From NCBI GenBank assembly GCA_965218775.1, contig CBDCLS010000005.1:868001-932000 (forward strand): 64,000 nucleotides of DNA, given 5' to 3'. The notes beneath the pieces were generated by a model, which worked only from the letters and a program-made list of their open reading frames with translations, had not been told where the DNA came from and searched no databases. A program made the translations under genes and the position numbers. The stretch comes from CAUZIZ01 sp965218775 (GTDB lineage: Bacteria; Acidobacteriota; UBA6911; RPQK01; JAJDTT01). Below, one piece after another: positions 16,122-25,297 of the stretch. Positions within the stretch are counted from its first letter, which is position 1, and the number at the start of each line of letters is the position of its first letter.

Positions 16122-19100
16122 GTGAATCAGACCCGTATGGACGGAGCAGCAAGCAGCATTCAAGTCCGGTCCGCCCTCGCCATCCTTACCTTTTCCCTGG
16201 TCTGCCTCCCAGCACAAGGCCGCCAGGACGACGGCGCCGAGTTTTTTGAGAAGAAAGTGCGGCCGCTACTATCCGAGCACTGCTATACCTGCCATTCGAG
16301 TACAAGCAAACCGATTATGGGAGGCCTCAACCTCGACCAGGAAACCTCCTTTCGCAAGGGTGGCACCAGGGGAGCCCCGATAGAGCCAGGCGATCCAGAA
16401 TCGAGTCTGCTCATCAAGGCAGTCAAGCACCAGGATGAGAAGCTCAGAATGCCTCCAACAGGCAAGCTGTCGGATGCAGACATCGCAACCCTCTCCCAGT
16501 GGGTCCAGATGGGTGCGCCCTGGGGGGTTGCCGGTCCCAGTAAGCAGCCATCCGGCACAGGATTCTGGGCGTTCCAGCCTCCCCGTGAACCCTCTCCCCC
16601 GCAGGTAGAGAACACGCCCTGGGTCGCGTCGCCCATCGACCGCTTCATCTTGGCAGCGCTGGAAGCGAAGGGTTTACGACCCGCACCACCAGCCGACAAG
16701 AGAACCCTCCTCCGACGGGCCACATTTGATCTGACCGGCCTTCCACCGACACCCACAGAAATTCGAGATTTTCTGAGCGATGAAAGCGATGCCGCCTTTT
16801 CCAAAGTGATCGATCGCCTCTTGAGCTCGCCCCGCTACGGAGAACGCTGGGGGCGGCACTGGCTGGACGTTGCCCGCTATGCCGATTCGAACGGCCTGGA
16901 CGAGAACATTCTCTACAGGAATGCCTTCCGCTACCGCGACTATGTCATCGAGGCCTTCAACAAGGACAAGCCCTACGATCAGTTTATCCAGGAGCAGCTT
17001 GGCGGAGACCTGATGTTGGATCCAGGCAACCTGGACATCACATTGGAACGCTGGAAGGCCACCGGATTCCTCTCAATAGGCGCGAAGATGCTGGCCGAAG
17101 ATGATCCCGTCAAGATGGAGATGGACATCGTCGATGAGCAACTGGACACGGCCATGCGGGCCTTCACGGGCCTGACCATAGGCTGCGCCCGCTGCCATGA
17201 CCACAAGTTCGATCCGATTTCCACAAACGAGTACTACGGTATGGCAGGGATCTTTAAGAGTTCGAAAACCATGGAGAACTTCAAGGTGGTGGCGAAATGG
17301 CACGAGTACGTGCTGGCGCCAAAGGAGGATCGGGAACGGCTCAAGCTCCATGAGGAAAAGATAAAGGCGAAGCAGAAGGAAATCTCGCTTCTTACCAGGG
17401 TGGAGAACCAGAAACTCATTGCTCGAGGCCGCGACAGAGTGGGCGCTTACCTGATGGCTGCTGGGGATCTCCTGGAGTTCAATAAGACAAGACTTCCCCC
17501 CCTGCTCCCCGAAGATGGCGCGACCCTGCCAAGCGGCTGGATCCTCCGTGCGGCGTCCGATTTCGATCGGGGCAACGTCAACCGAAAACTCGAGAAGGGA
17601 AAGAACAACGTCCCCGAGAAAGCAGACACGGAGGACCCTGGGCGGATTCCCTATTTCGCCGAATACGACTTCGAACTGACCTCGCCAGGAAACTACCAGG
17701 TTCAGCTGCTAGAGATCGAGGCCGGGAAGGGAACGGCTGACCTTCTGGTCAACCAAGTACTCATGAAGACGGGACTTGAGGCAATCGAGAACCGTCGCCC
17801 CTCCCCCGACTCCGCTGGCTGGTCCGTTGCCGGAGTCTTCCCCATGGTAGCCGGCAAGAACACCATTCGGCTCGAGCACCGACAGCTCTTTCCCTATTTC
17901 GAAAGACTGCTCATCGCCCCCAATCCGCTTCCGGGAAGCAGACTCGTTCCCAAAACTCGCGATCAGGTGGCGCGGCAGTACGATGTCAATCCCGTCTTTT
18001 TGAAACAGTGGGTGGAGCGTCTGCGCCGAAGTCAGGGAGCCGTTCATTCTGTGTTCTATCGCTGGCATTCCTACGGCACCGACTCTTCGCTTGACGATTG
18101 GACTTCTCCTGCTTCAAGCCTCTTCGCAGGCTTCCAACCCGCTAGTCGAGACGACCTGGCCAACCGCTACCAGACTCTGTTTCGCACGTCGGTGAAGGCT
18201 TGGCAGACCCTCTACGGGGAGATCGAGAAAACCGAGGAAAAGGGAGAGGAGGACGAGGCTCGATCTGTACAGAAAGAAGAAACCGAAAGGAAGCTAGATG
18301 ACCCGGCACTGGAGGCACTGAGGCAGGTCCTGTATGAGGAGTGGGGACCGTTCCGTCCACCTGAGGATTTCAAACCCTACTATCCGGGAGAGGTACTGGA
18401 GACTCTGGCTCAACGTGAGCGCGAGTTGAAGACTCTGGAGGATACTAAACCCGAACTCCCCAGAGCAATGGGGGTCAAGGAAGGCATGGAAGTGGGAGAT
18501 CTTCCACTGCATGTTCGGGGAAGTCACTGGAATCTAGGCGAGCCGGTACCGCGGGGTTTTCTCAGCTTCGGCCTGAAAGAAAAACAGCGGCTACCCAACA
18601 GCTCCCGGAGTGGTCGGCTTCAGCTGGCCCAATGGCTCACGCAAAAAGACCATCCGCTCACCAGTCGAGTAATGTCGAACCGAATCTGGCGCTGGCACTT
18701 CGGACGAGGCATCGTCGCCTCGACAGACAATTTCGGAAAGCTCGGAGATAGGCCCTCCCACCCCCAGCTACTCGACTGGCTCTCACTCCGTTTCGTCGAG
18801 AGTGGCTGGTCGGTAAAGCAGATGCACCGGCTCATCATGCTCACGAATACCTACCAGATGAGCAGCAAATACTCGTCGGTCGCCGCCGAGCAGGATCCCG
18901 AGAACCGGTTACTATGGCGAATCAACCGGCGGCGCTTGGAGGCAGAAGCCATCCGCGATGCCATCATGATGGTCTCCGGTGGTCTGGATTTTGAGATGGG
19001 AGGGTCGATCCTTGGGATCAAGAGGCAGGGCTACGTTGAGAGAGGAAAGATTGACTACGATCGCAATAGGCGAGCGGTGTACCTCCCGGTAATCCGAAGC

Positions 19101-19478
19101 TCCATGTATGACTTCTTCCGAGCCTTTGACTTCGCAGATCCCTCGGTGTTGAACGGAAACAGAGAATCAAGCGTGATGGCACCGCAGGCGCTGTTCATGA
19201 TGAATGGCTCAGTGATGCTCCACCATTCGCGCCGCTGGGCCAACGAACTCCTGGAGCGACAGGATCTGGATGATGCTGGCCGTATTCGGAGGGCCTACGA
19301 ACAGGCCTTCGCGCGCCTTCCGAATCTAAGTGAAACCGAACAGGCCCTGAGTTTCATCCAGCAGATCAAGGGGGCTCTTTCCGACCGGGAACAGGAACCC
19401 CGGAAACGCCGGCATCAGGCTTGGCAGAGCTTCTGTCAGTCCCTGATGGCGTCGAACGAATTCGTTTATGTCGGCTGA
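16122..19478 (+). CDS. PSCyt1/DUF1549/DUF1553 protein (set 2)
   Basis: A 1118-residue exported protein. I keep GTG at 16122 as start because AGGAG at 16109-16113 sits eight bases upstream; an ATG at 16137 is an alternative. After a signal peptide (ILTFSLVCLPAQG) comes one planctomycete-type cytochrome c domain with CYTCH at residues 54-58. DUF1549 (LDVARYADSNGLDENILYRN; CARCHDHKFDPIS) spans about 160-370. A variable central region of ~350 residues includes a carbohydrate-binding-like beta domain (YFAEYDFELTSPGNYQVQ). DUF1553 is C-terminal (LAQWLTQKDHPLTSRVMSNR). The haem domain suggests an electron-transfer link to whatever the partner DUF1501 protein does; that is inference. Confidence 0.9.
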   Translation: MNQTRMDGAASSIQVRSALAILTFSLVCLPAQGRQDDGAEFFEKKVRPLLSEHCYTCHSSTSKPIMGGLNLDQETSFRKGGTRGAPIEPGDPESSLLIKAVKHQDEKLRMPPTGKLSDADIATLSQWVQMGAPWGVAGPSKQPSGTGFWAFQPPREPSPPQVENTPWVASPIDRFILAALEAKGLRPAPPADKRTLLRRATFDLTGLPPTPTEIRDFLSDESDAAFSKVIDRLLSSPRYGERWGRHWLDVARYADSNGLDENILYRNAFRYRDYVIEAFNKDKPYDQFIQEQLGGDLMLDPGNLDITLERWKATGFLSIGAKMLAEDDPVKMEMDIVDEQLDTAMRAFTGLTIGCARCHDHKFDPISTNEYYGMAGIFKSSKTMENFKVVAKWHEYVLAPKEDRERLKLHEEKIKAKQKEISLLTRVENQKLIARGRDRVGAYLMAAGDLLEFNKTRLPPLLPEDGATLPSGWILRAASDFDRGNVNRKLEKGKNNVPEKADTEDPGRIPYFAEYDFELTSPGNYQVQLLEIEAGKGTADLLVNQVLMKTGLEAIENRRPSPDSAGWSVAGVFPMVAGKNTIRLEHRQLFPYFERLLIAPNPLPGSRLVPKTRDQVARQYDVNPVFLKQWVERLRRSQGAVHSVFYRWHSYGTDSSLDDWTSPASSLFAGFQPASRDDLANRYQTLFRTSVKAWQTLYGEIEKTEEKGEEDEARSVQKEETERKLDDPALEALRQVLYEEWGPFRPPEDFKPYYPGEVLETLAQRERELKTLEDTKPELPRAMGVKEGMEVGDLPLHVRGSHWNLGEPVPRGFLSFGLKEKQRLPNSSRSGRLQLAQWLTQKDHPLTSRVMSNRIWRWHFGRGIVASTDNFGKLGDRPSHPQLLDWLSLRFVESGWSVKQMHRLIMLTNTYQMSSKYSSVAAEQDPENRLLWRINRRRLEAEAIRDAIMMVSGGLDFEMGGSILGIKRQGYVERGKIDYDRNRRAVYLPVIRSSMYDFFRAFDFADPSVLNGNRESSVMAPQALFMMNGSVMLHHSRRWANELLERQDLDDAGRIRRAYEQAFARLPNLSETEQALSFIQQIKGALSDREQEPRKRRHQAWQSFCQSLMASNEFVYVG

Positions 19479-19554
19479 GCACTCTGCTTCATACTGCGAG
19501 CCACGTCGTTCACACCAAGGCCACGTCAAGTTTCAGGTAGAAGACGACTTGGTT

Positions 19555-19560
19555 TATAAT
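19555..19560 (+). promoter_or_regulatory. Possible -10 element ahead of the DUF1501 gene
   Basis: A perfect TATAAT lies 29 bases before the chosen ATG at 19589, in the 110-base gap after the DUF1553 gene. No convincing -35 box is visible, so a separate promoter is only suggested. Confidence 0.25.
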
Positions 19561-19588
19561 GCTCCCGTTCACTTCAAGGGGGCCGAAT

Positions 19589-21028
19589 ATGAATAGTCAC
19601 TGGGACTTCTTCCCCCATCGCCGGCTTTCACGCCGTGAACTACTGCGCAGGGGCAGCGCTGGCTTCGGCGGATTGGCTCTCGCGGCTCTGCTGGGCGAGG
19701 AGTCCGGGGCAGCCACCAATGACACCTCTCTAGGCCGCTCCCATCCATTAACCCAGAAGACACCCCACTTCCCTGCCCGGGCAAAGCGAGTCATTTTTCT
19801 GTTCATGCACGGAGGTCCATCTCAAGTCGACACCTTCGACTACAAGCCTCTCTTGCAGCGAGACCATGGGAAACCCCTTCCCTTCAATCGGCCCAAGGTT
19901 GTCTCGAGCGAGACTTTCAACCTTCTCAAGTCCCCCTGGGAGTTCCAGCAGTATGGGGAGAGCGGCGCCTGGGTCAGCGAGTTGTTTCCGAACGTCGCGG
20001 GCATCGTCGACGATCTTTGTTTCATCAAGTCGATGCATGCCTCCAATTCGCGCCACGGTGCGGCCCTGTTGGAACTGCATACCGGCAGCGACACCTTCGT
20101 CCGTCCCAGCATGGGTTCCTGGATCACCTATGGTCTGGGGAGCGAAAACCAGAACATGCCTGGCTTCATCACCATCTGCCCCAGCACGGGTCACGGCGGT
20201 GCTAACAACTACAGCTCGGCTTTCTTGCCAGCCCCGTATGCCGGAACCGCGGTGGGAGCCGTGGGAACTCCGGCGAGGGAGGCGAAGATCCCCTTTATTA
20301 CCAATACCGAGACCCCTCGCGACATCCAGCGGATGGAACTTGACTTCATTCAGAAGCTGAACCGACAGCATCTGACGGCGACCGGACCGGAAGCCGATCT
20401 GGAAGGCCGCATCGCGTCCTTCGAGTTGGCGTTCCGAATGCAGACAGAGGCACCCGGACTGCAGGATATCTCGGGAGAGTCTGCGGCCACCCAGAAGCTC
20501 TATGGCTTGGATGACCGGATGACCGAGGATTTTGGGCGCCAGTGTCTGATGGCCCGGCGCCTGGCCGAAGCAGGGGTTCGCTTCGTGCAGGTCAGCCACA
20601 GCTACAAATGGGATCAGCATGCGCGGCTGCGGCGCGACCACCTTCAGAACGCTCGCGAAGTCGACAAACCCATCGCCGGCCTGATCCAGGATCTCAAGGG
20701 CCGGGGGCTGCTCGAAGACACCCTGGTCCTCTGGGGGGGAGAGTTCGGCCGTACCCCCGTCGCGCAGGGATCGGACGGACGGGATCACAATCCGGAGGGC
20801 TTCACCATCTGGTTCGCGGGTGCGGGCGTCCGCCCCGGTTTTCAGTATGGAGCGACCGACGATTACGGCTACTATTCAGTCGAGAACAAGGTGCACATGC
20901 ACGACCTTCACGCCACCATCCTACACCTGCTCGGACTCGACCATACCCGCCTGACCTACCGCTACGCGGGGAGAGACTTCCGCCTCACCGATATCCATGG
21001 CAACGTCGTCAAGGATATCCTTACCTGA
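19589..21028 (+). CDS. DUF1501 family protein (set 2)
   Basis: A DUF1501 protein of 479 residues from ATG 19589. That start is preferred over the ATG at 19559 because AAGGGGG (19577-19583) lies at proper spacing and it gives a normal Tat leader (SRRELLRRGSAGFGGLALAALLG). Family landmarks are FLFMHGGPSQVDTFDYKPLL, the FVRPSMGSWITYGLGSENQ block, MARRLAEAGVRFVQVSHS and LVLWGGEFGRTPVAQGSDGRDHNP. It is exported with its cytochrome-bearing partner upstream. The longer substrate-side loops compared with set 1 suggest a different specificity within the family. Confidence 0.9.
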   Translation: MNSHWDFFPHRRLSRRELLRRGSAGFGGLALAALLGEESGAATNDTSLGRSHPLTQKTPHFPARAKRVIFLFMHGGPSQVDTFDYKPLLQRDHGKPLPFNRPKVVSSETFNLLKSPWEFQQYGESGAWVSELFPNVAGIVDDLCFIKSMHASNSRHGAALLELHTGSDTFVRPSMGSWITYGLGSENQNMPGFITICPSTGHGGANNYSSAFLPAPYAGTAVGAVGTPAREAKIPFITNTETPRDIQRMELDFIQKLNRQHLTATGPEADLEGRIASFELAFRMQTEAPGLQDISGESAATQKLYGLDDRMTEDFGRQCLMARRLAEAGVRFVQVSHSYKWDQHARLRRDHLQNAREVDKPIAGLIQDLKGRGLLEDTLVLWGGEFGRTPVAQGSDGRDHNPEGFTIWFAGAGVRPGFQYGATDDYGYYSVENKVHMHDLHATILHLLGLDHTRLTYRYAGRDFRLTDIHGNVVKDILT

Positions 21029-21039
21029 TCTCTTCAAAT

Positions 21040-21193
21040 TCCAAGATACAAGATACAAACAAATCCCAAACTCCAAGCATCAAGGCGTTGCAGCCATCCG
21101 AGAATGCTGGCGAAACAGCGGTGCTGAGTCCTGATATGGTTTGGAACTTGATGCTTGTAATTTGAGATTTGTTTGTATCTTGTATCTTGGAGC
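21040..21193. repeat. Long inverted repeat between convergent genes
   Basis: Arms of about 45 bases (TCCAAGATACAAGATACAAA at 21040 and its complement TTTGTATCTTGTATCTTGGA ending at 21190) flank a ~60-base loop. A further match reads GCATCAA against TTGATGC. It lies between the ends of two convergent genes and could fold as a hairpin that ends transcription from both sides. A decayed piece of the same sequence (GTATCTTGTACCTTGGA) occurs near 58847. Confidence 0.7.
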
Positions 21194-21200
21194 TTTCGGG

Positions 21201-21683
21201 CTACACGAAGGTTTTCACGATCTCTCGATGGAGACCTTGCAGCTCTCCGTGTGCCCGGTTGATCTCCGCGATCTTCTGGGTGAGCTTCGACATCAGCTGC
21301 TTTTTTTCAAGTCCGTTTCGCAGGATGATCTGAAGGTCTTCGTTGTTCCAGGGCTTTTCTATGTACTGATACAGCCCTACCTCGTTGATCGCCTTGATCG
21401 CGTTCTCCTTGTCGGCATATCCAGTGAGGATGATCCGAGGCACATCCGGCCTCAGTTCTCGGACCTTGCCCAGAAAGCTGATGCCGTCCATCTCAGGCAT
21501 CAGGTAGTCTGAGATGACCAGATCAACCTCGTTATGTGCGAAGTGGTCCAGTGCTTCGACAGGAGAGGTGAAGGTCAGAACTTCGTAGGGAGTTTCCAGG
21601 TTCAAGAACGAGCGGATACTCATCAGTACCATCTCTTCATCGTCGACAATCATAACGACGCCTTTTTCTTCTGAGTCCGGCAT
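21201..21683 (-). CDS. Single-domain response regulator (receiver)
   Basis: A 160-residue CheY-like receiver. The acidic pair is Asp14-Asp15, the phospho-acceptor is Asp59 in LVISDYLMPEMDG, the switch Thr is 87 in ILTGYA and the conserved Lys is 110 in YIEKPW. After the receiver a 35-residue helical tail (NGLEKKQLMSKLTQKIAEIN) could form a coiled coil; there is no DNA-binding or enzymatic output domain. It is the last gene of the minus-strand signalling cluster and the likely partner of the kinase at 22011-24356. A 274-base mobile element now separates the two genes. Confidence 0.9.
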   Translation of the reverse strand: MPDSEEKGVVMIVDDEEMVLMSIRSFLNLETPYEVLTFTSPVEALDHFAHNEVDLVISDYLMPEMDGISFLGKVRELRPDVPRIILTGYADKENAIKAINEVGLYQYIEKPWNNEDLQIILRNGLEKKQLMSKLTQKIAEINRAHGELQGLHREIVKTFV

Positions 21684-21752
21684 GTCTCTCCTATCAAGGA
21701 CGGTTCTTCACTCCCTCTGAGGGTTTCGCCCAGGAGTGAGCCCCCCTACTTA

Positions 21753-22026
21753 GTACACTGGAACGTAAATACGGCAACGTTTGTGGCGAGCGCGACGGGT
21801 CGAGTTAGCGACGCGCCGCCGAACGCCATGCCTTGCCATAGTGGAGAAGGCGCGACAAAGAAATCGGCGCGTCCCGTCGCCACCCGGAGGGCAGATGGGG
21901 GTTGCGGACGATCTCTGCGCTGGTCGTCGTCGAAGATGGCCAAGCATCGTCTTCCTCCTCCTCCTGCCTTGATCTCGCCTCGCAAGCCCCATCTGCAAAC
22001 GTTGCCGTATTTACGTTCCAGTGTAC
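21753..22026. mobile_element. MITE-like inverted-repeat element, copy 1
   Basis: A 274-base element with terminal inverted repeats of about 32 bases (GTACACTGGAACGTAAATAC inward from each end). It is flanked by a TTA duplication at 21750-21752 and 22027-22029. The interior is a GC-rich arginine-coding-like stretch shared with the second copy at 29199-29468, in opposite orientation. It carries no transposase. The short open frame in it is conserved only because the element is. It sits at the 3' end of the kinase gene and replaced its stop codon. Confidence 0.85.
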
Positions 22027-24356
22027 TTAGGGTCGGCGACCCCGTTTTCACTACTCTCCAATTCCTCGCGCTGGATGGGTAATAACAGCTTGAAGGTGCT
22101 TCCCTTTCCAACATCACTTTCCACCTGGATCGAGCCCTGATGGTCCTGCACGATCCGATATACAATCGACAACCCCAGCCCCGTGCCCACGCCGGAACCT
22201 TTGGTAGTAAAGCCCGGATCGAAGATTCGATCGAGGTTCTCCAGGGGAATCCCTCGCCCCGAGTCCCTGAATTCAATCAGGACCTTGTCACCCTCTCGCC
22301 GAGTCTTGATGGTGATACTACCCTGCCCTTCGATGGCATGACTGGCATTGACCAGGAGGTTCATGAATACCTGGTTGAGCTGGTTTGGATAACATTTGAC
22401 CCGAGGAATCTCTCCGTAGTCTTTCTCTACCTGGATCCGGTTCTTGAGCTCGTGCTGGACCAGGGTCAGGGTGTTTTCAATTCCCTCGTGAAGGTCCACT
22501 TCGTCCAATTCGGCCTCGTCCAATCGCGCAAACCGGCGCAGACTGCCCACGATGGTGACGATCCGTTCGCCAGCGGTCTGGCTGACCGTGGTCAGCTTAC
22601 CGGCGCTGCTGAGGAGCTGTTTCAGCCTTTCGTTTCCGGTCAACCCGATGGACTCGGCCTCGTCCACAATCGTCTCGACCCGGCGCAGGGTTCGGGCGAA
22701 GATGTCAATGTTGCTGGTAAGTGCCCCCAGCGGCGTATTGATCTCGTGAGCAACCCCTGCAACCAGCTGACCCAAGGCCGCCATCTTCTCGGATTGCACT
22801 AGCTGAGACTGTTTCTGTCGCAGTTCCAGGGTGCGTGCCTCGACTTTGTCCTCCAGTTCCTCGTAGGACACCCGGAGCGCCGCCTGGGCCTGTCGTTCTT
22901 CCGTCACATCCCGGAAACTCCACACTCTGCCAACGGTCTGGTCCCCGAGGCGTTGGGGCTGAGAGTAGCGCTCGTAGATACGTCCATCCTTGAACTCCAG
23001 GACGTCCTGACTCTCCGCTTCCGGGTTGGCTCGCAGTTCAGTCACCCGGCTCAGAAAGAGTTCCGGGTTTCTCAGTTGGCTCAGAACAAAACCCATCTCT
23101 TCCCGAGTACACCGCAACTCCCCAATCGGCTTCTTCACTCGCCACATTTCCATGAACTTTCGATTGCAGTTGACGATCTTCCCTTCCTTGTCGACCACCA
23201 GAATGCCATCGGTCGTGGAGTCGAGAGTGGCACGCAGGAGTGAGAGAGAGCGCTCGAGCTCTTCTTCCGCCCGCTTGCGATGGGTAATGTCTCGGCCATA
23301 TAGGTTGACGTAGTCGGCGCCCTTGATCGGCGCACACAGGATGGCAAAGGTCCGATCGATCAGCTGCAGCTCTGTTTCCTTGGGCTCCTGTGCCTGCCTG
23401 GCCTGGGCGATAGTCGCCCTCAACTCCTGTGCTACTGTTCTCCCCACTTGGAGATCCCACTGCTCAAGCAGCAGCTGACTGGAAGCGTTGGCATAGAGAA
23501 TCGTGTCTTCCCCATCGACGCGAATCACCGGATTTGGATTCTCCGATGGAAATCTTGCCAGATCAGCAATTTCCCGGTTGTGCGCTTGAACCAGCTTCTC
23601 TGCCTCTTTTCTGGGGGTGATGTCTTCGACCACCTGGGCCTCACACCAGATATGGTCCCGACTCCTGAAGAAGCTGGAGGTGAATTGGTAGGTATGACCA
23701 TTTGCCAGGGAACGCTCCTCGGCGTAGGCTCCTCCCTCGGTCAGAAAAACCTTTTCGTCGGCTCCCGACTCTAGGCGTGAATCATGCCAGGCAGCGTGGG
23801 CTGAGTCGTCCTCGTCACCGTGAAACATCTCCTTTAACTTCTGGTTTTCGAAGTCGACTTTGGGGGTACTGTCGACGTTTCGTTTGACACCGAGACCAAC
23901 TGGCATCATGTCCAGAATGCGTTCGTAGTATCCCCGCAGAGACGCGTTCTCATCCTCCAGCCTTCGACGCTCAGTAACATCCCTGCAAAGTCTCTGGATC
24001 ACCTTTCGGCTGCCGTAGGTGACCATGCTCGCACTGACATCGATGACCGCTAGCGACCCATCTTTCCTGCGAAAGTGAAAATCACGGAAGGATCCGTTTC
24101 CGGTAGCTGCGACCCTGCCAAAAAGACGCTTGGCCTCGGCCCTCTCCTCGGGTGGGTGCAGATCCCACACCTTCATCCCCAGAAGCTCACCCAGGGCGTA
24201 GCCGGTCATCTCCTCGGTCCTTCGATTAGCCTCCAGGATTTCCCCGTTCTCGGGACTGATAGCCAGGATGGCGTCACTGGCCTGATCGATCATCCTGCGG
24301 TATTTCTCCGCCGATTCCCGAAGCTGCCTCAACTCCTCATCCGGCACTTCTACCAT
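22011..24356 (-). CDS. Multi-PAS sensor histidine kinase
   Basis: A 781-residue cytoplasmic hybrid of four PAS domains in a row (roughly residues 10-130, 140-255, 265-375 and 380-495), a coiled-coil linker, a HisKA dimerisation domain with the phospho-acceptor His in GVAHEINTPLG, and a C-terminal HATPase_c with N box NLLVNASHAIEG, G1 DSGRGIP and G2 GVGTGLGLSIVYRIV. No membrane segment is present, so it senses something inside the cell (redox, gas or a small ligand). It lies between the cNMP-binding protein upstream and the receiver protein downstream. The last four residues (YTGT) and stop come from an inserted element; the ancestral protein ended VADPK. Confidence 0.92.
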   Translation of the reverse strand: MVEVPDEELRQLRESAEKYRRMIDQASDAILAISPENGEILEANRRTEEMTGYALGELLGMKVWDLHPPEERAEAKRLFGRVAATGNGSFRDFHFRRKDGSLAVIDVSASMVTYGSRKVIQRLCRDVTERRRLEDENASLRGYYERILDMMPVGLGVKRNVDSTPKVDFENQKLKEMFHGDEDDSAHAAWHDSRLESGADEKVFLTEGGAYAEERSLANGHTYQFTSSFFRSRDHIWCEAQVVEDITPRKEAEKLVQAHNREIADLARFPSENPNPVIRVDGEDTILYANASSQLLLEQWDLQVGRTVAQELRATIAQARQAQEPKETELQLIDRTFAILCAPIKGADYVNLYGRDITHRKRAEEELERSLSLLRATLDSTTDGILVVDKEGKIVNCNRKFMEMWRVKKPIGELRCTREEMGFVLSQLRNPELFLSRVTELRANPEAESQDVLEFKDGRIYERYSQPQRLGDQTVGRVWSFRDVTEERQAQAALRVSYEELEDKVEARTLELRQKQSQLVQSEKMAALGQLVAGVAHEINTPLGALTSNIDIFARTLRRVETIVDEAESIGLTGNERLKQLLSSAGKLTTVSQTAGERIVTIVGSLRRFARLDEAELDEVDLHEGIENTLTLVQHELKNRIQVEKDYGEIPRVKCYPNQLNQVFMNLLVNASHAIEGQGSITIKTRREGDKVLIEFRDSGRGIPLENLDRIFDPGFTTKGSGVGTGLGLSIVYRIVQDHQGSIQVESDVGKGSTFKLLLPIQREELESSENGVADPKYTGT

Positions 24357-24388
24357 GAGTAGATCTCACAGCCATTCTGGAAGACACA

Positions 24389-24838
24389 TCAGATTCCGCT
24401 ACCGGAACCTGGCTCAACCGTGATCCGGTCTATCAGGTCGCGGAGTCTCTTTACGAGGGCCTTGATAACCCCCTCCGTGACCAGCACCTGATCAGAGAGA
24501 AGATCGATGAAATCCTCTCGATCGATGCGGAGAAGCTGGGTATCCTCCAGGGTCGTCGCCGCGGCCACGTGAGGCTGATCATCGAAAAGAGCCCAGGTGC
24601 CGAAGACCTGTTTGGGTCCTGCAACAACCACTTCGTTGCCGTCCCGATGCACGCGGACGCGCCCTTCCAGGACCAGATACATCGCATCTGCCCGATCCTG
24701 CTCCTGGTAGATTGTCTCCCCTTTCGGAAACGCGACTTCTCTGGCAATCGCCGCCAGGTGCGACAACTGTTGGGTTGAGACCTCCGAGAAGACATCTGCA
24801 CTCTGGAGGGAAATTACTTTCTCAATAATCGTCAACAT
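24389..24838 (-). CDS. Cyclic-nucleotide-binding domain protein
   Basis: A 149-residue protein made of one cNMP-binding domain of the CAP/CRP superfamily: FPKGETIYQEQDRADAMYLV, a phosphate-binding-cassette-like region FGTWALFDDQPHVAAATTLE, and a C-terminal helix LLSDQVLVTEGVIKALVKR. There is no DNA-binding helix-turn-helix, so it is a sensor or regulatory subunit rather than a transcription factor. Its cassette lacks the usual GE...R residues of high-affinity cAMP sites, so the ligand is uncertain. It follows the NTT/HEAT gene by 92 bases in the same direction; in related genomes such a domain is often fused to NTT/HEAT transporters, which suggests a shared complex (from memory). Confidence 0.85.
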   Translation of the reverse strand: MLTIIEKVISLQSADVFSEVSTQQLSHLAAIAREVAFPKGETIYQEQDRADAMYLVLEGRVRVHRDGNEVVVAGPKQVFGTWALFDDQPHVAAATTLEDTQLLRIDREDFIDLLSDQVLVTEGVIKALVKRLRDLIDRITVEPGSGSGI

Positions 24839-24930
24839 CGCGCTGCACTGTTTAGAGAGATGCTCCCGCGCCCGGTTTGGTTACCGTGTTTCTGAGAAGG
24901 ACCCTTCAAGTGTTCGCACAGAAACAACCA

Positions 24931-25297
24931 TCACCTGCGCTGAATTACCAGGTTCGCCGTCTCTCGAACGATCAGGTCTGGATCAGTTCGGGCTTCTTCA
25001 ATCAATCTCCCCAGCAGAGGCGAGCTCGTACCTATGCAGCTGAAGAGGGCGCAGGCCTTCAACCACGGGTCACGGCCACGGATCAGCTGTTCCAGGGCCT
25101 GGTCTCGACTTTCGATCTGGAGTCCAAAGAGCTCCTTCCCCCTAAGACTTTCCATCTCAACCGTCGCATGGTCAAGGATGGGAAGAACATACTTCTTTAG
25201 ATCCTTCTGCAAGACGTTATCCAGAAACTCGATCGCATTGGCGCGTATCCCTTCCTGCTGGCTCACGATGGCTCCGTAAGCATTCAACATATCCCTG
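24931..25297 (-). pseudogene. C-terminal fragment of the IS-split NTT/HEAT transporter gene
   Basis: This open frame reads in from the edge of the IS4-family element. Its first sensible codons (RDMLNAYGAIVSQQEG) continue exactly from GLRYPPRD at the other side of the insertion, in the same frame, once the element and one 9-base duplication are removed. It encodes about 119 residues of helical HEAT-like repeats ending IQRR, so the intact ancestor was about 921 residues. An ATG at 25290 could allow the fragment to be expressed by itself; no promoter is visible. Confidence 0.85.

Noticed and set aside
21750..21998. 82-codon frame conserved in both MITE-like copies (also 29227-29475)
   Set aside because: The frames are similar because the elements are homologous. 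They are arginine-rich, low-complexity, extend past the element ends and lack a binding site.
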